Assembly: GCA_020850375.1 (NCBI GenBank)
Contig: JADZET010000118.1
Location: forward strand, 1-15,100
DNA from: Phycisphaeraceae bacterium
GTDB lineage: Bacteria; Planctomycetota; Phycisphaerae; Phycisphaerales; Phycisphaeraceae
Direction of reading: 5' to 3'
Length of the DNA: 15,100 nt
The notes beneath the pieces were generated by a model that saw only the letters and a program-made list of their open reading frames with translations, searched no databases and had not been told where the DNA came from. Shown piece after piece: positions 1 through 8,112 of this stretch (its first letter is position 1; every line of letters begins with the position of its first letter). The translations under genes were made by a program, and so were the position numbers.

Positions 1-475
1 AATGCACGATGCGAGCCGCTGCCTCGGGCACGAGGGCGCGCACGGCGTCGGACATCGGGCTGCCGATCTGCGATCGGTCGATCGTGGCGCCGATCAGACG
101 CACGAACAGCGGCAGCATCCCTAGACGGTGCGCCAGCACAATCTGGCCCGCCACGGACAGGCCGTGGCTGCTCAGCGGGTCATCGTGCTGGAGCTGAAAG
201 TCGAGAATCTGGTCCCACGCGCGGTCCAGCAGCCGACCGGCGGGAATGCCCGGGGCGCACACGGCATCGACAACCAGCAGCCCCGCGCGTCCCTCGACAT
301 GGTTGAGCAGCTCGGTGGGGTTGATGTCGAGGTCGATCACCTCGACGCCCGGATCCGCGAGGCGGCCGGCTCGGAGCATGCACGCCACGGCCGGTCCGAA
401 CGCGTCGTCACCGGCGTCACGGTTACCGCAGGTGGCGATCAGGATGGTCCCGACGGTCGGCGCCAGCTCGGTCAC
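1..475 (-). CDS. [NiFe] hydrogenase maturation protease (peptidase M52 type), 3' end cut by window edge
   Basis: This protein removes the C-terminal extension of the hydrogenase large subunit once nickel is in place, the last step of active-site assembly in the cytoplasm. I read it from a GTG codon at 475-473 that overlaps the hydA TGA as GTGA; 158 codons are visible and no stop is reached, so the end is missing but the protein is close to the usual 150-170 residues. The family signature is clear: a GNRDAGDD loop at residues 17-24, LLVVDA at 67-71 and SSHGLS at 102-107. By comparison with HybD and HycI, D24, D70 and H104 would be the nickel-sensing metal ligands. Its place directly after hydA fits a dedicated protease for that subunit, whose C-terminus has the expected DPCxxCxxH cleavage site. 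The GTG start is inferred from the overlap and the position of the motif; no ATG gives a better N-terminus. Confidence 0.88.
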   Translation of the reverse strand, partial: MTELAPTVGTILIATCGNRDAGDDAFGPAVACMLRAGRLADPGVEVIDLDINPTELLNHVEGRAGLLVVDAVCAPGIPAGRLLDRAWDQILDFQLQHDDPLSSHGLSVAGQIVLAHRLGMLPLFVRLIGATIDRSQIGSPMSDAVRALVPEAAARIVH

Positions 476-1845
476 GACGTGGCCTCCACGGCGGGCAACT
501 GGGTGCGTTTGAACTTGAGGAAGTGGACCGAGCAGCTGATGCACGGGTCATAGTTGCGGATCAGGTGCTCGCAGCGCAGGGCGGCGTCCTCGTCGGACAG
601 GCCGACGATCTGCGCCGCCAGGTCGCGCAGGTCCTCCTCGATGGTGATCTGGTTCTGCGCGGTCGGCGGCATGATGTGGGCGTGGCGGATCGAGCCGTCG
701 GCGTCGGTGTCATATTCGTGCCAGCAGACGCCGCGCGGCGCTTCGGTGCCGTGGGCCCCGTGGGCGGCCCGGGGTGTGATCACCACCCGGCAGCGGTCCG
801 GGCGTTTGTAGCTGGCCATGATGTCCACGGCCAGCGCCAGGGCGTGGACCGTCTCGATCGCCCGCGCGGGCAGGCTCAGGAAGTTGTTCCGCCAGGGGAG
901 CTTCTGCTTGAGCAGCTTGCAGACCTTCGGCAGCAGCTCGGCGGCACGCGGGTGGAGCTTGTCGTGGCAGAGGTTGAGCCGGGCCAGCGGGCCGACCATG
1001 TAGGCGCCGCGGCCCTTGATGACCGATTGCAGGGCCGTGGTGTGCGCCGCGTGCCGTTCCTGCACGGCCGCGCCGAACTCCTCCTGGGCCACGTCCAGGC
1101 CCTTGTTGGACCGGATCCGCCCGAGGTTCATCGGGTAGCCCTGGTCGGGGAAGAGACTGACGAACTCGTAGTCCCGGACGAGGTCTGGGTATTCGATCTT
1201 CTCGGCCAGGAAGAGGGTCAGCTCGCTCATCACCTCGAGGGCCTCGCGGACGGCCGGGAGCAGCTCGGCGACGGCCTCCTCATCAGGGGCGCGGTGGAAG
1301 CCGCCGACGCACATGCCCACGGGGTGGACCGCGCGGCCGCCGAGCAGGGCGACGATCTGGTTGCCGACCTTCTTGAGCGCCAGCGCTTTCTTGACCGCCG
1401 GGCCGTGGTCCGCGGCCATCGTCAGGGCGCTCTCGTAGCCCAGGAAGTCGGGCAGGTGCAGCATGAACATGTGCAGCACGTGGCTCTCGATCCACTCGCC
1501 GCAGTAGATCAGGTCGCGCAGCGCCTGGACCTGGGGAAGGGCCTGCACGTCATCGAACACGCCCATGGCCTTCTCGAGCGCGTAGGACGAGGCGGTCTGG
1601 TAGGCGATGGGGCAGATGCCGCAGATGCGGGCGGTGATGTCGGGGACCTCGGTGTAGTCGCGTCCGCGGAGGAAGGCCTCGTAGAAGCGGGGCGGCTCGT
1701 AGATTTTCAGCTGGACCTGCTCCACCTGATCGCCGCGCATGACCAGGTGCAGGGCGCCCTCGCCCTCGACCCGGGCCAGGGCCTTGACCTGGATGGTCCG
1801 GGTCGTGGAGCCGCTGTCAGGTTGATTGTTTTTCGATGCGCTCAT
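472..1845 (-). CDS. hydA: group 3b [NiFe] hydrogenase large (alpha) subunit
   Basis: This is the catalytic subunit carrying the NiFe(CN)2CO centre that interconverts H2 with protons and electrons; group 3b enzymes couple this to NADP(H) and some also reduce sulfur. The four nickel-binding cysteines are present: RICGIC at residues 73-78 (C75, C78) and DPCISC at 433-438 (C435, C438). H441 follows, so maturation should remove the last 16 residues. An EGEG motif lies near residue 27. The DPCISCSVH tail is typical of the 3b class. I chose the ATG at 1845 (457 residues), which has GAG about 8 bases upstream; a GTG at 1854 would add three residues. The gene overlaps hydD by 29 bp in another frame. 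One oddity: the residue four after C78 is Tyr82 where many hydrogenases have His (CxxCxxxH). I believe other 3b-type sequences share this, but could not check. Confidence 0.95.
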   Translation of the reverse strand: MSASKNNQPDSGSTTRTIQVKALARVEGEGALHLVMRGDQVEQVQLKIYEPPRFYEAFLRGRDYTEVPDITARICGICPIAYQTASSYALEKAMGVFDDVQALPQVQALRDLIYCGEWIESHVLHMFMLHLPDFLGYESALTMAADHGPAVKKALALKKVGNQIVALLGGRAVHPVGMCVGGFHRAPDEEAVAELLPAVREALEVMSELTLFLAEKIEYPDLVRDYEFVSLFPDQGYPMNLGRIRSNKGLDVAQEEFGAAVQERHAAHTTALQSVIKGRGAYMVGPLARLNLCHDKLHPRAAELLPKVCKLLKQKLPWRNNFLSLPARAIETVHALALAVDIMASYKRPDRCRVVITPRAAHGAHGTEAPRGVCWHEYDTDADGSIRHAHIMPPTAQNQITIEEDLRDLAAQIVGLSDEDAALRCEHLIRNYDPCISCSVHFLKFKRTQLPAVEATS

Positions 1846-2659
1846 ATTGGTCACTCGCTTGCTTGAAGGGTTCGAGGTAACCGTTGAACAGGCGCAGCAT
1901 CCGCTTCATGTCGCGCGGGCTGCGGCCCTGACGTTCGGTGAACTGCCGGCCGAGGGAGGCCACGTTGGGCTGCTCCATCGGGCCGAAGCATCCGTAGCAC
2001 GCCCGGTTGCACGAGGGGCAGAGCGCCCCGCAGCCGTCCTGGGTGACCGGGCCGAGGCACGGCTGGCCCGCGCTGACCAGCACGCAGGGGTGCCCGCGGC
2101 GTTTGCACTCGACGCAGACGCTGTGGGTGGGGATGTTGGGCTTGCGGCCGACGAGCAGGGCGCTGACGAACTCCAGCAACTGCTCGTGGTTCACCGGACA
2201 GCCGCGCAGCTCGAAGTCCACGAAGACGTGGGCGGCGATCGGCGTGCAGGTCTCGAGCGTCTGGAGGTGTTCCGGCGAGGGATAGACGGTCCGGGCGTAC
2301 TCGTGGACGTCCGTCCAGTTGCGCAGGGCCTGGATGCCGCCGGACGTGGCGCAGGCGCCGATGGTGACCAGCACCTTGCAGTCGCGGCGCACCTGGTGGA
2401 TGCGCTCCTCCTCCTCGGGCGTGGAGATCGAGCCCTCGACCATGCCCACGTCATAGGGCGGGGGCAGGACGCGCCGCCGGGCCTCGAGGAAGTATGCGAT
2501 CTCCACCGCGCCGACGAGGTCCAGGAGTTGGTCCTCGAGGTTCAGCAGCGAGAGCTGGCATCCGTCGCAGCTGGAGAATTTGTACACGGCCAGCCTGGGT
2601 TTGCCGCCGGTGGCGACCCCGGCGCCCGACCGCGTGTGTGAAAGCCGGTGGATGGGCAT
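1817..2659 (-). CDS. hydD: group 3b [NiFe] hydrogenase small (delta) subunit
   Basis: This Fe-S subunit passes electrons between the NiFe site of HydA and the flavin subunit. Residues 31-35 (CDGCQ) and C103 in the GACATSGG motif, with GCP at 153-155, are the usual proximal-cluster ligands. EGSIS at 75-79 is the conserved small-subunit motif. The C-terminal third is rich in cysteine (C182, C185, C192, C201, C210, C214, C217, C221, C224), enough for two more 4Fe-4S clusters, as in 3b/3d small subunits. There is no Tat signal or membrane anchor, so the enzyme is soluble and cytoplasmic. The start at 2659 has a GAGGAG ribosome-binding site about 8 bases upstream and lies 2 bp after the hydG stop, giving 280 residues. 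A longer reading upstream would lie inside hydG and is not needed. The 3' end overlaps hydA by 29 bp. Confidence 0.95.
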   Translation of the reverse strand: MPIHRLSHTRSGAGVATGGKPRLAVYKFSSCDGCQLSLLNLEDQLLDLVGAVEIAYFLEARRRVLPPPYDVGMVEGSISTPEEEERIHQVRRDCKVLVTIGACATSGGIQALRNWTDVHEYARTVYPSPEHLQTLETCTPIAAHVFVDFELRGCPVNHEQLLEFVSALLVGRKPNIPTHSVCVECKRRGHPCVLVSAGQPCLGPVTQDGCGALCPSCNRACYGCFGPMEQPNVASLGRQFTERQGRSPRDMKRMLRLFNGYLEPFKQASDQYERIEKQST

Positions 2660-2661
2660 GA

Positions 2662-3543
2662 TCAGATCTCCTCTTTGGCGAAGATGTCGGCGATGTCGCT
2701 GAAACAGAACACCGGTCCGTCGCGGCAGACGAACCGCGAGCCGTACTGGCAGTGCCCGCAACGTCCGAAGCCGCAGTTCATGTTGCGCTCGAGGCTGACG
2801 TACACGCGGCTCGGCGAGACGTGCAGTTGGAGGAAGCTCCAGGCGGCCACCCGGTTGAGGATGCGCGGGCCGCAGACCATCACCATGGTGCGTTCGGCGT
2901 TGACCTTGATGCGTCGCAGCAGATTGGTCACGACGCCGACGGGCCCGGCCCAGTCACCGGTGGCGTTGTCGACGGTGACCAGCACGTCGATGTCACCGGC
3001 CTCGGTCCACTGGGCGACCTCGTTGCGGTAGAGCTGGTCCTCGGGGCTGCGGCAGCCGTAGAGCAGGACGACGCGCCGGGCGCGGTCGCGGTGGCGTCGG
3101 AGCCAGTAGATCAGCGGGCGGATCGGCGCCAGCCCGATGCCGCCGGCCATCAGCACCACGTCGTTGCCGTCGAGCTTGTCCAGGGGCCAGCCCGTGCCGA
3201 ACGGGCCGCGCAGCCCGATCGTCCGCGTGCCGTAGCCCCGGCTCATCTCGGTGATGGCGCGCGTCACGCTCCCGACCACACGGATGGTGTGCTCGAGGAC
3301 CTGGGGCCTCTCGCAGTCGCTGCTGATCGAGATGGCCGCCTCGCCCACGCCGGGCACGTAGATCATGTTGAACTGCCCCGGCGTCCAGCGGTAGGCCTCA
3401 CGGATGGCCGGGTCCTGGATCTGGAGCTGGACCGTGTAGGTGTTGAAGTTCTCCTGCTCGATGCCGATGATCTGCGTGGGCACGGGGATCCAGGTGTCCA
3501 TCCCGCAGACGGGCTCGGGCCTGTTGGTGGTCATGGTGGTCAT
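2662..3543 (-). CDS. hydG: group 3b hydrogenase FAD/NAD(P)-binding gamma subunit
   Basis: This is the diaphorase-like subunit that exchanges electrons with NAD(P)(H); it is unrelated to the [FeFe]-hydrogenase maturase also called HydG. The 293-residue protein follows the ferredoxin-NADP reductase plan. An FAD-binding beta-barrel occupies about residues 18-115 (GQF at 56-58, GPFGTG at 113-118). The nucleotide-binding domain has GGIGLAPIRP at 134-143 and CGP at 224-226. A C-terminal 2Fe-2S motif uses C257, C262, C265 and C273. The ATG at 3543 overlaps the hydB TGA as ATGA and has AGGAGG 6 bases upstream, so the start is firm; the reading frame stays open upstream but there it only shadows hydB. 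The order hydB-hydG-hydD-hydA is the one known from the Pyrococcus sulfhydrogenase operon. NADP preference is inferred from the class and is not visible here. Confidence 0.95.
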   Translation of the reverse strand: MTTMTTNRPEPVCGMDTWIPVPTQIIGIEQENFNTYTVQLQIQDPAIREAYRWTPGQFNMIYVPGVGEAAISISSDCERPQVLEHTIRVVGSVTRAITEMSRGYGTRTIGLRGPFGTGWPLDKLDGNDVVLMAGGIGLAPIRPLIYWLRRHRDRARRVVLLYGCRSPEDQLYRNEVAQWTEAGDIDVLVTVDNATGDWAGPVGVVTNLLRRIKVNAERTMVMVCGPRILNRVAAWSFLQLHVSPSRVYVSLERNMNCGFGRCGHCQYGSRFVCRDGPVFCFSDIADIFAKEEI

Positions 3544-4811
3544 GGTCTGCCTCCTGCAAGCGCGCCGCCGGCCCGCCCGGGGCCGGCTCCAGGACGCGAG
3601 GCCTGCGCGTGGTCCTGTCGGATCGCCTCGATCTCCTGCGTCAAGTCGATGCCCACCGGGCACCAGGTGATGCACCGACCGCAGCCGACGCACCCGCCGC
3701 ACCCGAACTGCTCGTGCCAGGTGCTGACCTTGTGCCGGAGCCAGTGGCGGTACCGGCCGCGGATCGTGTTGCGGACCGGGCCGGCGGTGGTGTAGCTGAA
3801 CTGGTGGGTGAAGCACGATTCCCACTGCCGCGTCCGTGTCACCGCGGCGCCTCCCGGGGCGGCTCCGGGGGCACTTGCGGGGGCGGCTTCGTGGGCACTG
3901 AGCTCGTTGCTGTCCACGACGGTCGAGCAGAAACAGGTCGGGCAGACCATGGTGCAGTTGCCGCAGGAGAGGCAGCGTTTGGCGACCTGGTCCCAGTGCG
4001 GGTGATCGACGTTGTCCCGCAGCAATTCGCGGACACCGTCGGTGTCGAGGCGTCTGCCCATGTGGTCGCGGGCGCGGGTGAGCTTGAGCTCCTCGAGGTC
4101 GATCTCCGCGGCCGACGGCGGCCGGGCCCCGAGCTCCTCGAGCAGGCTTTGCCCGCGCGGGGAGCCGACGCGTGCGACGAACCCGCCACGCAGCGGCGTC
4201 AGGGAGAGATCGAATGGGTGGTGGTCGGTCGTCTCCGGCCCGGTGCCCCAGCTGGCACAGAAGCAGGTGCCGCCGGGGCGGGTGCAGTTGACCGCGATCA
4301 GGACCGCCTGCTCACGGACCTGCCGGTAGTAGGTCTCCGACTCGCAGGCGAACGGCTTGCTGCCTCGCTCGGCGTCGAAGACGCGGTCCTGCACGGCGAT
4401 CGCCGCCAGTTCGCACGGCCGCACGCCCAGCAGCGCCAACTTCGGCGGCGGGGGCGCTCCCTCGTCGAGCACGAACCGGTTCTCCGAGACGTGCATCTTG
4501 AAGAGCTGCTGCCGCGGCGGGAACAGGTAGCGCTTGGGCCCCTCGGGACCGACGACGTACTCGAACGGCAGATGGTCGTCTTCAGAGGAGTCAGCCTCGG
4601 TCAGCCGGTAGTGTCCGCCGTCCTGCTCGTCACGCACGCCGTGGGCGATCTGGTCGGCGTCGGTGATCGGGCGGAAGGCGATCACCCCGTCACGGACCCT
4701 CGGGGCGATCACCTGATACCCCTGGCCCATGAGCGAGCGGACCATGCGGTCCAGCCCCTGGTTGTCGATGAACCAACGTTGACTTCGTCTGCCTTGGTCT
4801 TGTTTGACCAT
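3540..4811 (-). CDS. hydB: group 3b hydrogenase 4Fe-4S beta subunit
   Basis: This is the electron-transfer subunit of the hydrogenase complex, related to the beta subunit of sulfhydrogenases. In its 423 residues the N-terminal half carries the family motifs GVRPCELAAI at about 129-138 and CTRPGGTCFC at 176-185. Two ferredoxin-like 4Fe-4S motifs follow: C280, C283, C286, C290 and C374, C377, C380, C384 (CPVGID after the last). Between them, at about 304-323, is an Ala/Pro/Gly-rich insert (AAPASAPGAAPG) made by a short in-frame tandem duplication, and the last 20 residues are a similar Gly/Ala/Pro tail. Both look like lineage-specific, probably disordered, additions. The ATG at 4811 has an AAGGAG ribosome-binding site about 7 bases upstream. 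It is the first structural gene, 21 bp after nikMN, and ends in a 4-bp ATGA overlap with hydG. Confidence 0.93.
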   Translation of the reverse strand: MVKQDQGRRSQRWFIDNQGLDRMVRSLMGQGYQVIAPRVRDGVIAFRPITDADQIAHGVRDEQDGGHYRLTEADSSEDDHLPFEYVVGPEGPKRYLFPPRQQLFKMHVSENRFVLDEGAPPPPKLALLGVRPCELAAIAVQDRVFDAERGSKPFACESETYYRQVREQAVLIAVNCTRPGGTCFCASWGTGPETTDHHPFDLSLTPLRGGFVARVGSPRGQSLLEELGARPPSAAEIDLEELKLTRARDHMGRRLDTDGVRELLRDNVDHPHWDQVAKRCLSCGNCTMVCPTCFCSTVVDSNELSAHEAAPASAPGAAPGGAAVTRTRQWESCFTHQFSYTTAGPVRNTIRGRYRHWLRHKVSTWHEQFGCGGCVGCGRCITWCPVGIDLTQEIEAIRQDHAQASRPGAGPGRAGGALAGGRP

Positions 4812-4832
4812 GAACCTGCTCCTTACGGTGTC

Positions 4833-5720
4833 CTACTTGTCCCAAGCCCGTCCGAGCAACCGCCTGCCCGCGCCGCGCGCTATCAGCGCCAGTATCGCGA
4901 GGATCAGGCAACCCATCAGCAATGGCGCCACGGCGTACTCGCCCCACAGAGCCGCGTGTTCTTGCCAGGCGTCGATCGCGGCGATCATGCCCGTGGACGT
5001 CAAGGTCAGTCCGTGCGAGGCGAGGCTGGACTCCAGTCCGTCCGGCCAGGGGCTGGCGCCGAGGGCCGCCGCGACAGCGACGATCGGCACGACCAGCGCG
5101 ATCACCCGCGCATTGAGCCTGGCAACCAGGTCGGCGGCGGCGACGGTAGCACCCGCTTCCACCAGGCCGATCAGCGCGTGCACACCGAGCATCGCCGGAA
5201 CGATCGAGCCCCATTGCGATCGTGCCGCCGGTTGGCTGAGCAGCTCCAGGACGCACGCCAGCGCCGCCAGCTCCACCGACAGCCATGCGCCGGCCGCCAG
5301 TGACGCAAATTTCCAAGTGCTTCGCCACTGCCCAGCCAACCTCTTCCACAGCGGGAAGACGACCAGACACGGGATCACGCCCATGTTCAGAACGTTGAGC
5401 CCCAGGGCCGACAGCCCACCGTCGGCATAACAGACCCCTTGCACCGCCAGCAGCAGCGTCATCGCGGCCAGTGCCCACGCGCTGCCGAACCAGTACGCCA
5501 GCAGGAACCCGCCGATCATGTGCCCGCTGGTGCTGCCGGGGATCACGGTCACGTTGAGCGCCTGCGCGGCGAACACCAGGGCCGTGCCGACGGCAAACCG
5601 CCAGGGATCGGGCCTGTGATCCCGACGGGCCATCAAGAACCCGACGCAGGCGCCTACCCCGGCCACGCCCAGTCCGAGGACCGCGCATGCCGGGGTCACG
5701 ACTCCATTGCCTAGATGCAT
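4833..5720 (-). CDS. nikMN: NikM/CbiM-type metal ECF transporter S component fused to a PDGLE (NikN/CbiN) domain; probable nickel uptake
   Basis: This integral membrane protein of 295 residues captures divalent metal for an energy-coupling-factor transporter. It begins MHLGNG. The free N-terminus, His2 and a histidine at position 67 (STSGHMIG) are the nickel ligands known from NikM, and all are present at the same numbers, which also fixes the start. I see about eight hydrophobic segments: roughly residues 8-30, 40-60, 68-95, 100-122, 137-160, 170-195, 203-221 and 260-282. PWPDGLE at about 224-230 is the hallmark of the NikN/CbiN part, so M and N are fused. CbiM proteins for cobalt look similar, but the place between hypE and hydB argues for nickel. 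The ATPase and T (CbiQ/NikQ) genes are not adjacent. An AGGAAG ribosome-binding site precedes the ATG; spacers of 21 bp separate it from hypE and hydB. Confidence 0.85.
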   Translation of the reverse strand: MHLGNGVVTPACAVLGLGVAGVGACVGFLMARRDHRPDPWRFAVGTALVFAAQALNVTVIPGSTSGHMIGGFLLAYWFGSAWALAAMTLLLAVQGVCYADGGLSALGLNVLNMGVIPCLVVFPLWKRLAGQWRSTWKFASLAAGAWLSVELAALACVLELLSQPAARSQWGSIVPAMLGVHALIGLVEAGATVAAADLVARLNARVIALVVPIVAVAAALGASPWPDGLESSLASHGLTLTSTGMIAAIDAWQEHAALWGEYAVAPLLMGCLILAILALIARGAGRRLLGRAWDK

Positions 5721-5741
5721 GTCAGCTTCCTTTCCGCCCCG

Positions 5742-6761
5742 TCAGCAGATGCGGGGCAGTTGTTCGCCGTAGGGTTTCTGGACCACGCGCCGGCCGCCGA
5801 TGTCCGTGCGAAGCTCGCACATTCCGTCGGCGACATCTCCGATCTCGCCGATCACCGCCGCGCCGCGACCCAGCGGATGGCTTCGCATCGCCCCCAGAGC
5901 CCGCTCGGCGTCCTCCGGACGGACCACGACCACCACCTTGCCCTCGTTGGCGACCTCGAGCACGTCGAGCCCGAGCATCTCGGCGGCATGCTCGGCGACG
6001 GGGCGCACCGGGATCGCCGACTCTTCGAGCATGACGCGCCAGCCGCCGCGCTGGGCCAGATCGACCGCCACGCCCGCCAGGCCCGCGCGGGTAGGGTCGC
6101 GCATGAACACGACATCTGGCGCGAGATGCAGCAGGTGTGAAATCAGGCCATTGAGCGGGGCGACGTCGCTGATGAGCGTCGAGCGCACCTCGGCCATCTC
6201 ACGTGCGAGCATGACCGTCAGGCCGTGCTCCCCGATCGGGCCGTTGATGAGGATCTTGTTGCCAGGTCGCACCAGGTCAGGGGACAGACGTCGACCCATC
6301 GGGACGCGACCTATGCCGGCGGTGGTGATGAAGATGTCCTCGCCGCTGCCGCGGTTGACCACCTTGGTGTCGCCGGTCACCACCTTGACGCCGGCCTCTT
6401 CGGCGGCCTGCGCGATCGAGTCGAGGATGGCTTCGATGTCGCCGACGGCAAAACCCTCGGAGACGATCAGCCCCAGCGCCAGGCCCATCGGCACGGCGCC
6501 GCAGACGGCCAGGTCGTTGACCGTGCCGCAGACCGCCAGTCGCCCGATGTCGCCGCCGGGGAATCGCCACGGCTGCACGACGTACCCGTCGATGGTCAGG
6601 GCGAGCTTGTCCTGGCCGACCGAGGGCAGGATGCCCGAGTCCAGCAGCTCGCCGAGCATGGGGTTGTTCAGGCGCGGCAGCACCGCCTGGCTGAGCAGGT
6701 CGTCGGTCATCTGTCCGCCGCCGCCGTGCGCGAGCATGATGTGGCCCCGCGTGGTGATCAT
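5742..6761 (-). CDS. hypE: hydrogenase maturation factor HypE (carbamoyl dehydratase)
   Basis: HypE receives a carbamoyl group from HypF on its C-terminal cysteine and dehydrates it with ATP to a thiocyanate, the source of the two CN ligands of the NiFe site. The protein is 339 residues, normal for the family, and ends in the required PRIC, so the acceptor cysteine is intact. HGGGG at 12-16 and the PurM-like FPGGDIG and VCGTVNDLAVCGA segments at 68-89 mark the ATP-binding dimer fold. The ATG at 6761 overlaps the hypD TGA as ATGA and is preceded by GGGAGGTGA; the frame is open upstream but only shadows hypD. The 21-bp gap to nikMN suggests continued co-transcription. Confidence 0.97.
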   Translation of the reverse strand: MITTRGHIMLAHGGGGQMTDDLLSQAVLPRLNNPMLGELLDSGILPSVGQDKLALTIDGYVVQPWRFPGGDIGRLAVCGTVNDLAVCGAVPMGLALGLIVSEGFAVGDIEAILDSIAQAAEEAGVKVVTGDTKVVNRGSGEDIFITTAGIGRVPMGRRLSPDLVRPGNKILINGPIGEHGLTVMLAREMAEVRSTLISDVAPLNGLISHLLHLAPDVVFMRDPTRAGLAGVAVDLAQRGGWRVMLEESAIPVRPVAEHAAEMLGLDVLEVANEGKVVVVVRPEDAERALGAMRSHPLGRGAAVIGEIGDVADGMCELRTDIGGRRVVQKPYGEQLPRIC

Positions 6762-7885
6762 GTCATCACCTCCCTCTCCTGCCGTGCGGATCGGACCGTG
6801 GGGGCGCCGGCGCGCTGGTACTTGAACCAGGCCTGGCACGTGCCCTCCGAGCTGACCATGCACGGGCCGATCGGATGCACCGGGGTGCAGGCCGTGCCGA
6901 ACAGCTTGCAGTCGCGAGGCGTCACCCTGCCGGTGATCACCTGCCCGCAGAGGCATCCCTTGGGCTCCTGGTCCTGTGCGGGCGCCAGGTTGAACCGGCT
7001 CTGGGCGTCGAAGGACTGGTACTTGCTCCTGATGACCAGGCCGCTGCCGGGGATGGCGCTCAATCCGCGCCAGCGCACCTCGGCCGGCTCGAACACCTCG
7101 TCCAGGAGCCGCTGCGCCGTGTGGTTGCCGGTGGGCGTCACCGCCTCGACGTACTGGTTGACCAGCTCGGCGCGGTGATCGCAAGCCTGCTCGGACAATT
7201 CCGCCAGGGCCGCGGCCATCTGCCGCGGCTCAAACCCCGCGACCACGCAGGGCAGCCCGTGATCCCGCACGATCGGACGATAGACCTCGGAGCCGATGAT
7301 CACCGACACGTGACCCGGGCAGAGGAACCCATCGAGGCGGACCTCGCCCGCGTGCAGCAGCGCCAGCATGGCGGGCACGACGCGCTTGTGGCTGGCCAGC
7401 ACGGTGAAGTTGGTGACGTGTCGGCGCTGCGCGGTGAGAATGGCCGCCGCCGCCCCGGGCGCCGTCGTCTCGAACCCCACCGACGCCAGCACGACCTGGC
7501 GATCCGGGTGCTGCTCGGCGAACGACAGGGCGTCGAGCGCGCTGTACACGATACGGATCGCGGCCCCGCCGCCGCGTGCGGATTCAAGGCTGCCTCGCGC
7601 CCCGGGGACACGCAGCATGTCGCCGTAGGTGCAGAGGGTCACGTTCGGTCGCTGCGCCAGTTCGATGAGCAGGTCGATGTCACCCTGGGCGGTCACGCAC
7701 ACGGGGCAGCCCGGACCACTCAGGAGCGTCACGTTGTCCGGCATCAGGCTGTGCAGTCCGCTGCGAAAAGCGCTGGTCGTGTGCGTGCCACAGACCTCCA
7801 TGAACACCAGCTCCCGACCGGACGAAGCGGCCGAGGATCGCAAACGCAATAGCGACATGGACAGGTCTGTGGCGGACGGCATCAT
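6758..7885 (-). CDS. hypD: hydrogenase maturation factor HypD
   Basis: HypD is the Fe-S scaffold which, with HypC, holds the iron atom while CN and CO ligands are added. The 375-residue protein has the conserved EVCGTHT motif (C32), GPGCPVC (C60, C63) and CPGHVSVIIG in the middle. Its cysteine-rich C-terminus (C311, C313, C326, C333, C342, C350) contains the 4Fe-4S ligands. GFETTAPGAAAAI is another family block. The start is one of two adjacent ATG codons (7885 or 7882); the first gives a 2-bp gap after the hypC stop. The ribosome-binding site is weak (CTGGA), suggesting coupling to hypC translation. The 3' end overlaps hypE by 4 bp. All key residues are present, so the protein should be functional. 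Confidence 0.97.
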   Translation of the reverse strand: MMPSATDLSMSLLRLRSSAASSGRELVFMEVCGTHTTSAFRSGLHSLMPDNVTLLSGPGCPVCVTAQGDIDLLIELAQRPNVTLCTYGDMLRVPGARGSLESARGGGAAIRIVYSALDALSFAEQHPDRQVVLASVGFETTAPGAAAAILTAQRRHVTNFTVLASHKRVVPAMLALLHAGEVRLDGFLCPGHVSVIIGSEVYRPIVRDHGLPCVVAGFEPRQMAAALAELSEQACDHRAELVNQYVEAVTPTGNHTAQRLLDEVFEPAEVRWRGLSAIPGSGLVIRSKYQSFDAQSRFNLAPAQDQEPKGCLCGQVITGRVTPRDCKLFGTACTPVHPIGPCMVSSEGTCQAWFKYQRAGAPTVRSARQEREVMT

Positions 7886-7887
7886 GG

Positions 7888-8112
7888 TTATCCAGCTTCA
7901 CGCTTGTCGACATCACGGATCACGGCAAAGGTCGCCCGGGCCTGCTCCGGGTCCAGCCGCTGAATGACAAAACCGGCGTGGACGAGCACCCAGTCCCCCG
8001 AGCTCACCTCGGGCGTCATGATGGTGCTGACGCGCACTCGATTGCCGTGCATGTCGGCCACGGCTTGCTCGCCGTGGCAGCTCACGAGTTGGGCAGGCAC
8101 TGCTAAACACAT
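7888..8112 (-). CDS. hypC: hydrogenase maturation chaperone HypC/HybG family
   Basis: HypC is a small chaperone that carries the Fe(CN)2CO moiety with HypD and delivers it to the large-subunit precursor. The protein has 74 residues and starts MCLAVPAQ; Cys2, exposed after removal of Met1, is the iron-binding residue. GDWVLVHAGFVIQRL is the typical OB-fold strand region of the family. The ATG at 8112 lies inside the end of hypF (10-bp overlap) and has AAGGGAT about 6 bases upstream. Only one hypC paralogue is visible, which fits a locus serving a single hydrogenase. The tail (RDVDKREAG) is charged and not diagnostic. Confidence 0.97.
   Translation of the reverse strand: MCLAVPAQLVSCHGEQAVADMHGNRVRVSTIMTPEVSSGDWVLVHAGFVIQRLDPEQARATFAVIRDVDKREAG

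Noticed and set aside
523..1866. 447-codon plus-strand open frame opposite hydA, with comparable ones opposite hydD, hydB and hypE
   Set aside because: Each is antisense to a gene with clear family motifs and has low-complexity composition typical of high-GC shadows.
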